Source of the DNA: Deltaproteobacteria bacterium
GTDB lineage: Bacteria; Desulfobacterota; Desulfuromonadia; Desulfuromonadales; BM103
DNA: 35,257 bases
NCBI GenBank assembly: GCA_019313185.1
Contig: JAFDBS010000206.1
Location: 1 to 35,257 of the forward strand
Reading direction: 5' to 3'
The position numbers were made by a program, and so were the translations under genes. Positions 7,098 to 14,477 of this stretch are shown in pieces (position 1 is the first letter of the stretch; each line of letters begins with the position of its first letter). The notes beneath the pieces were generated by a model, which was given only the letters and a program-made list of their open reading frames with translations, searched no databases and had not been told where the DNA came from.

Positions 7098-8135
7098 ATG
7101 AGTGTTCGCGTGGGCATCAACGGTTTTGGTCGAATGGGTCGTCTTGCCTTGCGAGTCGCCTGGGATTGGCCGGGTTTGGACATTGTCCATCTCAACGAAA
7201 CCAAGGGAGGGCCCGCTGTCGCTGCCCACCTGCTTGAGTTTGATTCTGTTCATGGTCGCTGGTTGAGAAACATCGAGGCCCATGACAGGTCCATCTCGAT
7301 CGACGGGACTTCGGTCACTTTCAGCGAAGAAAGGTCTCCCGGCAAGGTGAACTGGGCCGAACGCGGCGTGGATATCGTTATCGAGGCAACTGGTAAATTC
7401 AGGAGCCCGGCATTACTGGAACCATATTTCGACAGGGGGGTCAATACGGTGATTGTCGCAGCACCTGTGAAAGAAGGAGCTCTCAATATCATCATGGGCG
7501 TCAATGACCACCTTTATCAGCCCGGTCGGCACAGGGTCCTGACTGCTGCCTCCTGCACGACAAATTGCTTAGCTCCAATCGTTAAAGTCCTGCATGGGCA
7601 CATCGGGATTGAGCACGGCGTGATTACCACCCTTCACGACCAGACCAACACCCAAGTTATTGTTGATGCACCGCACAAAGACTTGCGTCGTGCGCGGGCG
7701 GCCAGCCTGTCACTGATCCCGACGACCACCGGCTCAGCAACCGCTATTACTCTGATTTATCCTGAGCTGACAGGAAAGCTGAACGGCCACGCGGTGCGCG
7801 TCCCATTGCTGAATGCGTCCCTGACCGATGCGGTTTTTGAAATGCAACGCCCTGTCGATGCCGAGGAGGTCAACGATTTATTCAGGGACGCGGAGCGAAC
7901 ATATCTCAAAGGAGTTCTTGGGGTTGAAGAGCGTCCGCTGGTCTCTGTTGATTTTAAAAGCGACCCCCGCTCTTCGATTATCGATGCCCTGTCGACAATG
8001 GTTGTTGATGGCACGCAACTCAAGGTGCTGGCCTGGTACGATAACGAAATGGGCTATGTCCACCGCATGATGGAACTTTGCCGAAAAGTCGCCTTATCAT
8101 TGCAGCCGCTCCGGACAGATGACTGCTCTGCGTAA
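7098..8135 (+). CDS. ArsJ-associated glyceraldehyde-3-phosphate dehydrogenase
   Basis: In arsJ operons this GAPDH paralogue uses arsenate in place of phosphate and makes unstable 1-arseno-3-phosphoglycerate, which ArsJ exports; this gives arsenate resistance. The 345-residue protein has the NAD-binding start [13 protein letters not shown], the catalytic [12 protein letters not shown] with the active-site Cys, the HDQTNTQ loop, and the C-terminal WYDNEMGY. Start at 7098 fits AAGGAGG 8 nt upstream; an upstream in-frame ATG at 7035 lacks this. It overlaps the next gene, arsJ, by 17 bp, so they are co-translated. The association with arsJ, more than the sequence, decides the arsenate role over glycolysis. 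Confidence 0.92.
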   Translation: MSVRVGINGFGRMGRLALRVAWDWPGLDIVHLNETKGGPAVAAHLLEFDSVHGRWLRNIEAHDRSISIDGTSVTFSEERSPGKVNWAERGVDIVIEATGKFRSPALLEPYFDRGVNTVIVAAPVKEGALNIIMGVNDHLYQPGRHRVLTAASCTTNCLAPIVKVLHGHIGIEHGVITTLHDQTNTQVIVDAPHKDLRRARAASLSLIPTTTGSATAITLIYPELTGKLNGHAVRVPLLNASLTDAVFEMQRPVDAEEVNDLFRDAERTYLKGVLGVEERPLVSVDFKSDPRSSIIDALSTMVVDGTQLKVLAWYDNEMGYVHRMMELCRKVALSLQPLRTDDCSA

Positions 8136-9339
8136 TTATATTCTTGTCACCGCTTCGTACTGGGGGTTTACCCTCACCGATGGTGCCCTCAGAATGCTCG
8201 TGCTGCTGCATTTCTATGCACTCGGCTACTCGGCGTTCAAGATTGCCCTGTTGTTCGTTTTGTATGAATTCTGTGGTGTTGTCACCAACCTCATCGGAGG
8301 TTGGGTCGGCTCGCACTTTGGATTGAAGATCACGCTCTCTTCGGGTTTGGCTCTGCAGATCATCGCCTTGTTGGCATTGGCGTTGCTTGATCCGGCTTGG
8401 AGCGAACCCTTTTCTGTCGCCTATGTGATGGGGGCTCAGGCTTTGTCTGGCATTGCCAAGGACCTGACTAAAATGAGCTCGAAAAGTGCCATCAAGGTTC
8501 TGATTCCCGATAATGCACAGGGAACTCTCTTTAAATGGGTGGCCGTTCTGACCGGATCGAAAAATGCCCTGAAAGGAGCAGGCTTCTTTTCCGGCGGCAT
8601 TTTGCTGACTTGGCTCGGCTTCCGGGCATCTCTGATTGCCATGGCAGTTGGGTTGGTGGTGGTTTTGGCCATCAGTGTTCTCAGTCTGCCCAAGACCCTT
8701 GGGCGGGCAAACATCAAAGTCCGCTTTTCCAGGCTTTTTGCAAAAAGTCGTGAGGTCAACCTTCTGTCAGCGGCACGGCTCTTCCTGTTTGGTTCCCGGG
8801 ACATTTGGTTTGTTGTCGGTTTACCGGTGTTTCTTGCCGGCAGCCTCGGCTGGGATCACACCGAGATTGGTGGATTTATGGCGTTTTGGGTGATCGGCTA
8901 TGGGGCCGTTCAGGTTCTCGCTCCAAAACTACTCAGCCTTTGCCTCGGCGATGGACCGCCTCGTGGCGGTTCGGCATCAATCGGTTCTTTTGTGTTAGCC
9001 CTTCTGACCGGTCTGATCGCGCTCGGTGTCGGACTCAACCTCTCTCCATGGGTGACCGTTGTCTGCGGTTTGGCTTTGTTCGGCGTGATTTTCGCGATCA
9101 ATTCCTCCTTACACAGTTACCTCATCCTGGCTTACACTGAAACCGACCAAGCGGCATTGAATGTCGGCTTTTATTACATGGCCAATGCCATTGGCCGCCT
9201 GATTGGCACCCTGCTTTCTGGAATGCTTTTCCAATGGGGAGGGTTAGACGCGTGCCTGTGGGTGTCTGCAGCATTTGTTACGATCGCCGGCTTGATTTCA
9301 CTCATGCTTCCCCGCGGCAACACATGTCGATTCTCCTAA
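8119..9339 (+). CDS. arsJ: ArsJ, organoarsenical (1-arseno-3-phosphoglycerate) efflux MFS permease
   Basis: A 406-residue inner-membrane protein of the major facilitator superfamily with about 11-12 hydrophobic helices from start to end. Recognised as ArsJ by its N-terminus ([19 protein letters not shown]), by [16 protein letters not shown] near residue 110, by [12 protein letters not shown], and by its position directly after a GAPDH paralogue. Known family role: export of the arsenylated 3-phosphoglycerate made by that GAPDH. The ATG lies 17 bp inside the end of the GAPDH gene, indicating translational coupling. No arsR, arsC or phosphatase gene is next to it. Confidence 0.93.
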   Translation: MTALRNYILVTASYWGFTLTDGALRMLVLLHFYALGYSAFKIALLFVLYEFCGVVTNLIGGWVGSHFGLKITLSSGLALQIIALLALALLDPAWSEPFSVAYVMGAQALSGIAKDLTKMSSKSAIKVLIPDNAQGTLFKWVAVLTGSKNALKGAGFFSGGILLTWLGFRASLIAMAVGLVVVLAISVLSLPKTLGRANIKVRFSRLFAKSREVNLLSAARLFLFGSRDIWFVVGLPVFLAGSLGWDHTEIGGFMAFWVIGYGAVQVLAPKLLSLCLGDGPPRGGSASIGSFVLALLTGLIALGVGLNLSPWVTVVCGLALFGVIFAINSSLHSYLILAYTETDQAALNVGFYYMANAIGRLIGTLLSGMLFQWGGLDACLWVSAAFVTIAGLISLMLPRGNTCRFS

Positions 9340-9669
9340 CCAACGCCTGTACGTGTTTGCAGACTACCCGCAGTGAAGTCAAGATGTCCTGATGCTCTGA
9401 TCAGAGCACGCCTGTTTTCGGGCTTGTGAGAAATCAAGACATCTCAATCCATCTCGTGCAACGCTGCCGTTGGATTCTATTTAAACGGGCATCGGCTGAG
9501 GTCATGCCTTCAAAAACCTAACTTTAGTTTTATACTTTCCACTCTTTCGTTATATTGCACTTTCCTCTGGCTTGCATTAAACATAAAGACACCTTGAAAC
9601 GTTTGTCTGTCTGATTTGGAACTTATGTGAGTTCCTGCGGAATGTCCGCAACACAAATTGTTATTCACT
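9340..9669. other. intergenic region between arsJ and the riboswitch
   Basis: No gene. It holds a 16-bp perfect palindrome (9393-9408), a surrounding AGATGTC/GACATCT repeat (9382-9388 and 9438-9444), and AT-rich sequence at 9510-9600, where a promoter for the riboswitch transcript would be expected. TATACT at about 9530 is the best -10 candidate but lacks a good -35. Confidence 0.5.
9393..9408. repeat. 16-bp perfect palindrome after arsJ
   Basis: TGCTCTGATCAGAGCA, 54 nt after the arsJ stop. In RNA it would fold as a short hairpin; it has no T-run after it, so it is a poor intrinsic terminator. It could be a transcript-end stem or a protein site. Confidence 0.45.
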
Positions 9670-9748
9670 CCGAGAAGGGCAAACCTGTAGCAATGCAGGG
9701 ACGCAAAGTCTCAGATCCGCCCCAGCGGATGGCTGGACTGCCGAAGAG
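9670..9748 (+). ncRNA. cyclic-di-GMP-I (GEMM-I) riboswitch aptamer
   Basis: The segment carries the invariant GEMM-I core in order: GGGCAAACC (9677-9685), a stem CCTGTA/TGCAGG closed by a GCAA tetraloop (9688-9693 region), GGGACGCAAAG (9698-9708), a second stem ATCCGC/GCGGAT with loop CCCA (9715-9730), then GGCTGGACTGCCG. The GNRA loop and the second stem are the expected docking partners of this class. Ligand: the second messenger cyclic di-GMP. It lies upstream of two hairpins (9741-9777 and 9800-9836) and the membrane-protein gene at 9923. The 3' strand of the aptamer (CCGAAG, 9741-9746) is also the 5' arm of the first hairpin, so aptamer folding and termination should compete. Confidence 0.92.
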
Positions 9749-9777
9749 CTGGTTATCTTTTGCTGAACTTCGGTTTT
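9741..9777 (+). terminator. riboswitch expression platform, first terminator
   Basis: CCGAAG (9741-9746) pairs with CTTCGG (9768-9773), with inner AGC/GCT pairing, and is followed by TTTTCTCT. Because its 5' arm is shared with the 3' end of the aptamer, ligand binding that stabilises the aptamer would disfavour this hairpin. That predicts an ON switch, but the direction is inference. Confidence 0.6.
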
Positions 9778-9795
9778 CTCTGGAGGGGGGAGTAA

Positions 9796-9873
9796 ATGGG
9801 AGCCCACCTTGATTTTCGAAGGTGGGCTCTCATTTTCTCAGTGCATTTTCTCCGTGAACCATCTCCCTTCTGA
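9796..9873 (+). CDS. possible 25-codon leader peptide
   Basis: ATG at 9796 follows GGAGGGGGG by a few nt, so a ribosome could start here. The frame runs 25 codons (MGAHLDFRRWALIF...) and ends 49 nt before the membrane-protein gene. Its first codons form the 5' arm of the second hairpin, so translation would open that hairpin. No similarity to known leader peptides; it may be fortuitous. Confidence 0.3.
   Translation: MGAHLDFRRWALIFSVHFLREPSPF
9800..9836 (+). terminator. second terminator between riboswitch and gene
   Basis: An 11-bp perfect stem (GAGCCCACCTT with AAGGTGGGCTC, 9800-9810 and 9819-9829), 8-nt loop, followed by TCATTTTCTC. It is the stronger of the two hairpins. Transcription must pass it to reach the gene at 9923. 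Confidence 0.75.
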
Positions 9874-9922
9874 CGGCTGATGCTCAGCAAGCCATGATTT
9901 CAACAATTCAAGGAGGGGGATT

Positions 9923-10273
9923 ATGTTTTCTGTTTGGGCAATCATTTCCTGTGTTCTGCTAGTGCTGATCATGTGGCTAACCTATGCTCTGCAGAAAGAA
10001 CGCGAACAAAACCTGTGTTTGGCAAATGAGCTTATCGCTGTCAAAGCCGACAGTTTGTCCAACCACCACAGTTCGGAACTGCTGACCTCTTCAAGGGGTG
10101 AAGCGTCAGCCACCAACACATGTTTTTTCAGCCACGAATCCTGCGCCCAAACGGCTCCATACAAAACGCTGGGTTCTACCCACCAATCGTCATCAAAGCC
10201 TGACAAGGCCTCCCGCATCGATCGCCGAGGAGGGGCACAGTTGCTGAATTGTTCGGTCAAGTTTCAAGATTGA
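9923..10273 (+). CDS. 116-residue one-helix membrane protein under riboswitch control
   Basis: Unrecognised. It begins MFSVWAIISCVLLVLIMWL, a transmembrane helix at about residues 4-22 without a cleavage site, followed by a short charged helix (LQKEREQNLCLANELIAV) and a polar, Ser/Thr-rich tail with a few Cys that looks unstructured. A bitopic protein with a roughly 90-residue soluble tail is predicted. The start is well supported: AAGGAGG precedes the ATG. Upstream lie a cyclic-di-GMP-I aptamer and two hairpins, so its production should follow cyclic di-GMP, linking it to surface attachment, motility or envelope functions. The tail could be less conserved than the start. Confidence 0.75.
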   Translation: MFSVWAIISCVLLVLIMWLTYALQKEREQNLCLANELIAVKADSLSNHHSSELLTSSRGEASATNTCFFSHESCAQTAPYKTLGSTHQSSSKPDKASRIDRRGGAQLLNCSVKFQD

Positions 10274-10665
10274 GGAGTTGACCAAACCATCTTATAACGG
10301 GTTTTGGTCAACCACGGCGGTTGAAATGTCACGGATAAGGTTGATGACTGTCCGGGTTTGCCCTTTTGAAAATCAAACGACTCAGCTTGGCAACAGCTGC
10401 TCGCCTCTCTGAAGTCTTCTAAAAACGCCAGAGTTCCTGCGTACTCAACAACGTCCTGGAGTCGATCAGCAATAAACAGGCTGCAGTGGGTTGAAGGCCT
10501 TTGGACCGAACAAGGGGTCAAGACCATCCAGGTCCGTTTGTCCACAGACTCTTTCCCGCTTCTGATTTCTGTTTCATCGCCGAGGGACCTGTTGCTTGAA
10601 TCCACCCTTGACCGGCCGGCTTCGCATTGTCAATCGACTATGTCCGCAAGTGCTTGCTTCCTGTT
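10274..10665. other. intergenic region between convergent genes
   Basis: Apart from the inverted repeat at 10277-10312 I see no firm feature. A 113-codon minus-strand frame covers most of it but overlaps the repeat and the end of the upstream gene, so I do not call it. Confidence 0.45.
10277..10312. repeat. inverted repeat at the end of the riboswitch-controlled gene
   Basis: GTTGACCAAA (10277-10286) and TTTGGTCAAC (10303-10312) are perfect 10-bp arms around 16 nt. It begins 3 nt after the stop of the 116-aa gene. No T-run follows on either strand, so it would be an mRNA 3'-end stem or a protein site rather than a classic intrinsic terminator. Confidence 0.55.
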
Positions 10666-12153
10666 CTAATGTTTGCCTGACGGCAAGGTTTTCAAGTCAT
10701 CAAGCATGTCTTGAAGGTTTTTCTGTTGTGCCCACCGACCGTTTGCAAACACGCCATAGTCGGCCCCGCCCATCGCCGAAGCAAACCGGGTTGAGTTGCC
10801 AAAGAAAAGCCACTGTTCAATCCATTTCATTTCAATGCCCTCGTCAAAGGGGTTCTTTGCCTGTGGCAAACCTTCTGCCACCCCAGCCTCCCAGGCCTGA
10901 CTCAATATTTTGGTGGCCTGCAAGGTCATGTGGTTGGTGGTTTGGATCGACTTGTCAAGCCTCGCAAAATGGCCGTCTACCCATTGCCCGCTGTGACATC
11001 CACGGCAGACCGTCTTCATGGCCTGTAGACGCCTGGCCATTTCCTGTTCATCGATTAAAAACTTGGCAACTGGCTCCCCGCTCAATTCGGTCGGCAAGTT
11101 CAGACCACCTTGATTGACGATCTGTGTCGTATCGGCGGCAATCGGATGGGGATGGGCATAAGGCAGGCCAAAAATCCGCCAAGGCAGTCTGTCGTTCATC
11201 CGATGGGTGCGTTTGGCCAGAGTCTGCCCGTTGTCATCGTGGATCAGGCTAGCGTGGCACGTCGCGCAGGTGGGTGCTGTAAAATCTTTGCCAACAATCC
11301 ATGGGACAGCGTCATAGTTCCAGTTCTTATCCATCGATTTTTGAATGTTGCCATGAACACTCACCGAATATACTTTGTAAGCAGGGACATCTGGCCCCTT
11401 GTGACACTGCGCGCAGGTGTAAGGCTTGCGTGCGGTTTCAATGGAGAATTGATGTCGCATGTGACATGAGGAGCACGCGCCTGTCGAACCGTCCGGATTG
11501 ACACGTCCCACACCATTGTTGGGCCAATTCGATAGGGCCAGAAAATCCATCTTCCCCATTGCTGTCTCGCGGGTCTCGGTTCCTGTCACCCTGACTTCCG
11601 TCCCGTGGCATGACAAACAGGAATCTGCATTCGTCTGCTCGTCTGGCGCATGCATGCGCATCAGGGTCCCGTCGACTTCATGAGGTCCGTTGATGTTTTC
11701 AATCATCATCTGGTAGACAGGGTTTCTGACCAGGTTGCCATGCGCCTGACTCATCAAGTTGTGCATGTATTCTTGCTTTTCAACGGGATGGCAGACTGCA
11801 CAATCACTGGGCGACACAACAGTATGAATGGAATAACCATTATGGTCAAAACTGTCTGGGTGGTCCTCTGCATTCATGGTGTGGCATTCGGCACAACCAA
11901 CTGCGCTCCCGGACAGGTTTTCGGCAATACGGCTTGCAGAGATACGGCGCTCTTCATCTTTCTTGGCCAAACCTTCTGCTGGACTGACTGATGCGTGACG
12001 GCTGTTTTGCCAATCGCCGACGATTCCAGGCGTTACGATTTCATGACATCCCAAACAATTTTCCGTCTCTTCGCTCAAATTGGCGGCAATGAGTGCATTG
12101 GGCAACCAAAAGGTGCAAGTGACAAAAACAACCATGAGTGTCCCAATCTTCAT
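10666..12153 (-). CDS. octaheme c-type cytochrome, hydroxylamine oxidoreductase family
   Basis: A 495-residue secreted multiheme protein: signal peptide (about 1-23, ending LIAA), then eight CXXCH haem motifs at about residues 33, 87, 118, 179, 227, 247, 296 and 383. Spacing and segments such as WPNNGVGRVNPDGSTGACSS and YTCAQCHKGPDVPAY match the HAO/octaheme family, whose members oxidise hydroxylamine or hydrazine or reduce nitrite or hydroxylamine in the periplasm. The C-terminal GGADYGVF segment carries a Tyr; whether it is the cross-linking Tyr of true HAO needs an alignment, so oxidase or reductase cannot be told apart. Start 12153 is set by GGAGG upstream. No quinol-oxidising partner (NrfH/NapC or cytochrome c554-like) is adjacent. 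Confidence 0.9.
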   Translation of the reverse strand: MKIGTLMVVFVTCTFWLPNALIAANLSEETENCLGCHEIVTPGIVGDWQNSRHASVSPAEGLAKKDEERRISASRIAENLSGSAVGCAECHTMNAEDHPDSFDHNGYSIHTVVSPSDCAVCHPVEKQEYMHNLMSQAHGNLVRNPVYQMMIENINGPHEVDGTLMRMHAPDEQTNADSCLSCHGTEVRVTGTETRETAMGKMDFLALSNWPNNGVGRVNPDGSTGACSSCHMRHQFSIETARKPYTCAQCHKGPDVPAYKVYSVSVHGNIQKSMDKNWNYDAVPWIVGKDFTAPTCATCHASLIHDDNGQTLAKRTHRMNDRLPWRIFGLPYAHPHPIAADTTQIVNQGGLNLPTELSGEPVAKFLIDEQEMARRLQAMKTVCRGCHSGQWVDGHFARLDKSIQTTNHMTLQATKILSQAWEAGVAEGLPQAKNPFDEGIEMKWIEQWLFFGNSTRFASAMGGADYGVFANGRWAQQKNLQDMLDDLKTLPSGKH

Positions 12154-12222
12154 TCTTTCCTCCGTTGTTGAAACTGCTGGACGACAGGGGTTGGCCACAA
12201 TTCCCATCAATAAATTATTTTT

Positions 12223-12242
12223 TTTTAATGTTTATATTAAAA
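12223..12242. promoter_or_regulatory. AT-rich inverted repeat over the octaheme promoter
   Basis: TTTTAAT-GTTTAT-ATTAAAA, 7-bp arms with 6-bp spacer. It overlaps the probable -10 (TATAAA on the minus strand, 12236-12231), so a bound protein would block transcription. The regulator is unknown. Confidence 0.45.
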
Positions 12243-12257
12243 CAAGGCGCTTGTCAA
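12231..12257 (-). promoter_or_regulatory. sigma-70-like promoter of the octaheme cytochrome gene
   Basis: On the minus strand a consensus -35 TTGACA (12257-12252) is followed by TATAAA (12236-12231). The spacer is 15 bp, shorter than the usual 17, so the promoter may be weak or need an activator. The ATG is about 80 nt downstream. Confidence 0.45.
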
Positions 12258-13007
12258 AATAGTTTGGCTCATCGCTTACGCGCTGACATCGCCCCACCGG
12301 GAGCAGTTTTTAGTAACTGCAACAACAAATACAGAAAGTTTGGTAATCATTTTTCCCTGCCTCAAGGGCTCTTTCAGGAATCAATCCGCTGCCGGCCAGC
12401 ACATATTTGAGCAAGTCCATGGCTTGCCGGATTTTGGCGGGCTGCCACCTGCTCGAGCGTTTCGCCATGTTCAAAACAGACCCTGTTGTCCAAACGCTGG
12501 CGAGCCAAGCTGAGATCAATCAGCTGCTTTTGGCAAAACTCATTGAGGGGGCTTGCTCGGTGTACCCAAATGGAGGTTCGTCATTGGAGCAGACGATCTG
12601 GCCATTTCGCAACAAGCTGCTTGACTCGAGCAGACGGTTGAATGGCGGCCATTCGCCAGCTGACCCTGCAACATCTAGGCAGGTCATAACAAGAGTGCAC
12701 AGCGCTTCACGGCGCAGATTCCATCCCCTCTGGACTTGGTTGTCAAAATATCCATAGAGTAAGCGTCAGGCCATCGTATTCTTGTTGTGTATCAAAAACC
12801 TGCGAGGTTTTGCTGCCCTCTCAAAGTCATCGATGAATTGGGCGATGGTTTTTCTGATTTCGGTACGGTAAATGTCCATGCTTGGTCCTGTTGGCCTGGC
12901 ATCGGTGAGCCGCCGCTCGGTTGCGAAAGCCACTCTGCAAATATTTTATTTATTAAAATATATAATATTATATATGAATATGTTAAGGAAATTTTGCCGC
13001 GCCCCGG
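12258..13007. other. gene-poor region, possible degraded coding remnant
   Basis: Several short frames on both strands interrupt each other. On the minus strand two adjacent frames look protein-like: one ends at a TGA near 12520, another carries RVCFEHGETLEQVAAR near 12450. Together they suggest a frameshifted remnant. I recognise no family. The right end (about 12938-12990) is extremely A/T-rich. Confidence 0.35.
12958..12975. repeat. 18-bp perfect AT palindrome downstream of the exporter gene
   Basis: ATATATAATATTATATAT. It lies 33 nt beyond the stop codon of the putative metal exporter and is embedded in A/T-only sequence. A similar palindrome lies in that gene's promoter region (14102-14115). 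Confidence 0.5.
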
Positions 13008-14036
13008 TTAAGATTCGACCCACAGGCCAATCAGGCCTATTAACAGCCCAATCGCAAAGTTGATCCCTTTGATTTTTAAGAAATCCCCACGCGATTCGGC
13101 AAGCAGGGGCAACATGCCGTGACCGTCCTGCACAATGGAACTGGCGAGAAGCAGACTGAAGGGCGCCAGGTTTTGGCTGTAAAGAGTCAGGAAGACCAGA
13201 TGCGGTCCTGATTCGGGAATCAGGCCAAGCAAGCAGGCTGAAAACAGGAGCAAAGTTTGATGTCTTTGGAGCCAGTTGGCCAGGTCAATGGTATCGATCA
13301 AGTAGCCAATCAGCAGCAATGCTGCGAAGGTCCAGATAAAAATACGTGGAATGTGCGTCAAAAACACATGTTTCCAAAGATGGTTTTCGAGGAATTCGTT
13401 TGGAACCGTCAGCACAACCAACAAGGCTGCGCCTGCTGTGATCAGCAAGGTCCAGCGTAACCAGTTCCAAGTATCCGGCCCCCATAACCCGGTGCACACA
13501 CCAACGATAAACAGGCCAAGCGTAATCAGCAACACACCGCGGGGCACGTTGCATTCTCGTATCTGCCTCAATAAATCCTTGGTTGGTGTGCAGGCACATG
13601 ACTCATGCTCATGGGTCTGGTGATTGCTACAGTGTTTTGACCACCGGCCGAACACGTTCTGCGGAAGGCGATCGGTCAATACTCCTGAGATAACGCCGAC
13701 TGCAAACAAGACCAAAAAGAGCCAGCCCGCCGTGTCAGGGACCATCGACAGCATTACAAATGCTTCGTCACCACTTGTGGCGATCATTGCTGCCACGACG
13801 GCGCCGGGCGAGACCATGCCGTGCAGATAAAGCGACACCACGGCAAAAGCTCCAAGGCAACCAGGCGTAACACCCATTAGGGCGGCAAAAACGTACTGCT
13901 GCCACGCTCCGCCGGGCAACCTTTTCTGCCAGAACTTGCGGCCCAACACGTTGACGGATTCGATGACCAGCATCATCACAAAGACGAAACCTGTAATCAT
14001 CAGGGCCTGCTTCAGGCTGCCTGAAACCAATTCCAT
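13008..14036 (-). CDS. putative 10-TM heavy-metal exporter (ArsP_2/DUF2899-like)
   Basis: A 342-residue inner-membrane protein with about ten hydrophobic helices. It matches the family called putative arsenic or manganese transporter (ArsP_2): the N-terminal half has GVTPGCLGAFAVVSLY and ATSGDEAFVML, and the C-terminal half repeats the theme as GLIPESGPHLVFLTLY and SIVQDGHGMLPLLAESR, an internal duplication typical of permeases. The middle loop (about 130-160) has a His/Cys cluster (HCSNHQTHEHESCAC) that could bind metal ions. Substrate is not proven for the family; export of a metal or metalloid is inference, helped by the arsenate pair 4 kb away. It is divergent from the 39-aa gene at 14208. 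Confidence 0.82.
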   Translation of the reverse strand: MELVSGSLKQALMITGFVFVMMLVIESVNVLGRKFWQKRLPGGAWQQYVFAALMGVTPGCLGAFAVVSLYLHGMVSPGAVVAAMIATSGDEAFVMLSMVPDTAGWLFLVLFAVGVISGVLTDRLPQNVFGRWSKHCSNHQTHEHESCACTPTKDLLRQIRECNVPRGVLLITLGLFIVGVCTGLWGPDTWNWLRWTLLITAGAALLVVLTVPNEFLENHLWKHVFLTHIPRIFIWTFAALLLIGYLIDTIDLANWLQRHQTLLLFSACLLGLIPESGPHLVFLTLYSQNLAPFSLLLASSIVQDGHGMLPLLAESRGDFLKIKGINFAIGLLIGLIGLWVES

Positions 14037-14096
14037 GACGGCTGTCCGTTCACTGCCTGGGTGAGACCGAGGGAAAACGCCTTAGACGTCTTTAAA

Positions 14097-14125
14097 TATA
14101 AATATATTAATATATATATTGACAA
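14097..14125 (-). promoter_or_regulatory. promoter of the metal exporter gene
   Basis: TTGTCA (14125-14120, minus strand) followed after 17-19 bp of AT sequence by TTTATA/TATATT. The same bases read TTGACA on the plus strand (14119-14124), so divergent promoters may share or compete for this site. Confidence 0.4.
14102..14115. promoter_or_regulatory. AT-rich palindrome in the exporter promoter
   Basis: ATATATTAATATAT, 14 bp, perfect, lying in the spacer of the exporter promoter. AT-rich symmetrical sites of this kind are used by ArsR/SmtB-type metal regulators; no such gene is in the window, so the regulator is unknown. Confidence 0.4.
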
Positions 14126-14150
14126 CTTCTTTGCCTGCTGCCATCATATA

Positions 14151-14165
14151 CCCATATTCTATGGG
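14151..14165. promoter_or_regulatory. short inverted repeat upstream of the 39-aa gene
   Basis: CCCATA-TTC-TATGGG, 6-bp perfect arms, 42 nt before the start codon at 14208. It could be an operator or a leader hairpin. A possible promoter TTGCCT (14131-14136) with TATTCT (14155-14160) overlaps it. Confidence 0.35.
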
Positions 14166-14207
14166 ACAATCGCTCAAAGTAAACTATTCACAACCGTGGA
14201 GATTGAT

Positions 14208-14327
14208 ATGAAAACCACACCAACCTTCACCCGCACCCTGCTCAATGGAGTTCGGGTTCTTTATGTTCTCTCGACAATCGCTATTGTGCTGATGACCATT
14301 TCGGCAATTTTCTTCGGCGGGATTTAA
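14208..14327 (+). CDS. 39-residue single-helix membrane protein
   Basis: It begins MKTTPTFTRTLLNGVRVL, a basic amphipathic start, then a hydrophobic span (LYVLSTIAIVLMTISAIFF), ending GGI. One membrane helix with the N-terminus in the cytoplasm is predicted from the positive charges. GGAG lies 8 nt before the ATG, which supports translation. It is divergent from the metal exporter and 150 nt ahead of the Rap1a-like gene on the same strand. Not recognised; no function assigned. Confidence 0.55.
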   Translation: MKTTPTFTRTLLNGVRVLYVLSTIAIVLMTISAIFFGGI

Positions 14328-14477
14328 AATGGAGTCGGGTCACGGCCGTCAAATTTGTTAAAAAAATAAAAGGCAGGGCGGATCCAGGGGAGTTCAAAAT
14401 AATGCCCGGATTGTATAAAATGGACCCTAGCAGTCAAACGTCTCAGGCTCCCCCGTTTATCTTCAAGGAGAAAAACC

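Noticed and set aside
9627-9812. 61-codon plus-strand frame across the riboswitch
   Set aside because: It translates the aptamer and terminators; the RNA motifs explain the sequence better and there is no ribosome-binding site.
10264-10605. 113-codon minus-strand frame between the riboswitch-controlled gene and the octaheme gene
   Set aside because: No ribosome-binding site, overlap with the end of the upstream gene and with a perfect inverted repeat at 10277-10312, and no family resemblance.
12407-12757. 116-codon plus-strand frame in the gene-poor region
   Set aside because: No Shine-Dalgarno, composition unlike the neighbouring genes, overlapped by minus-strand frames of equal quality.
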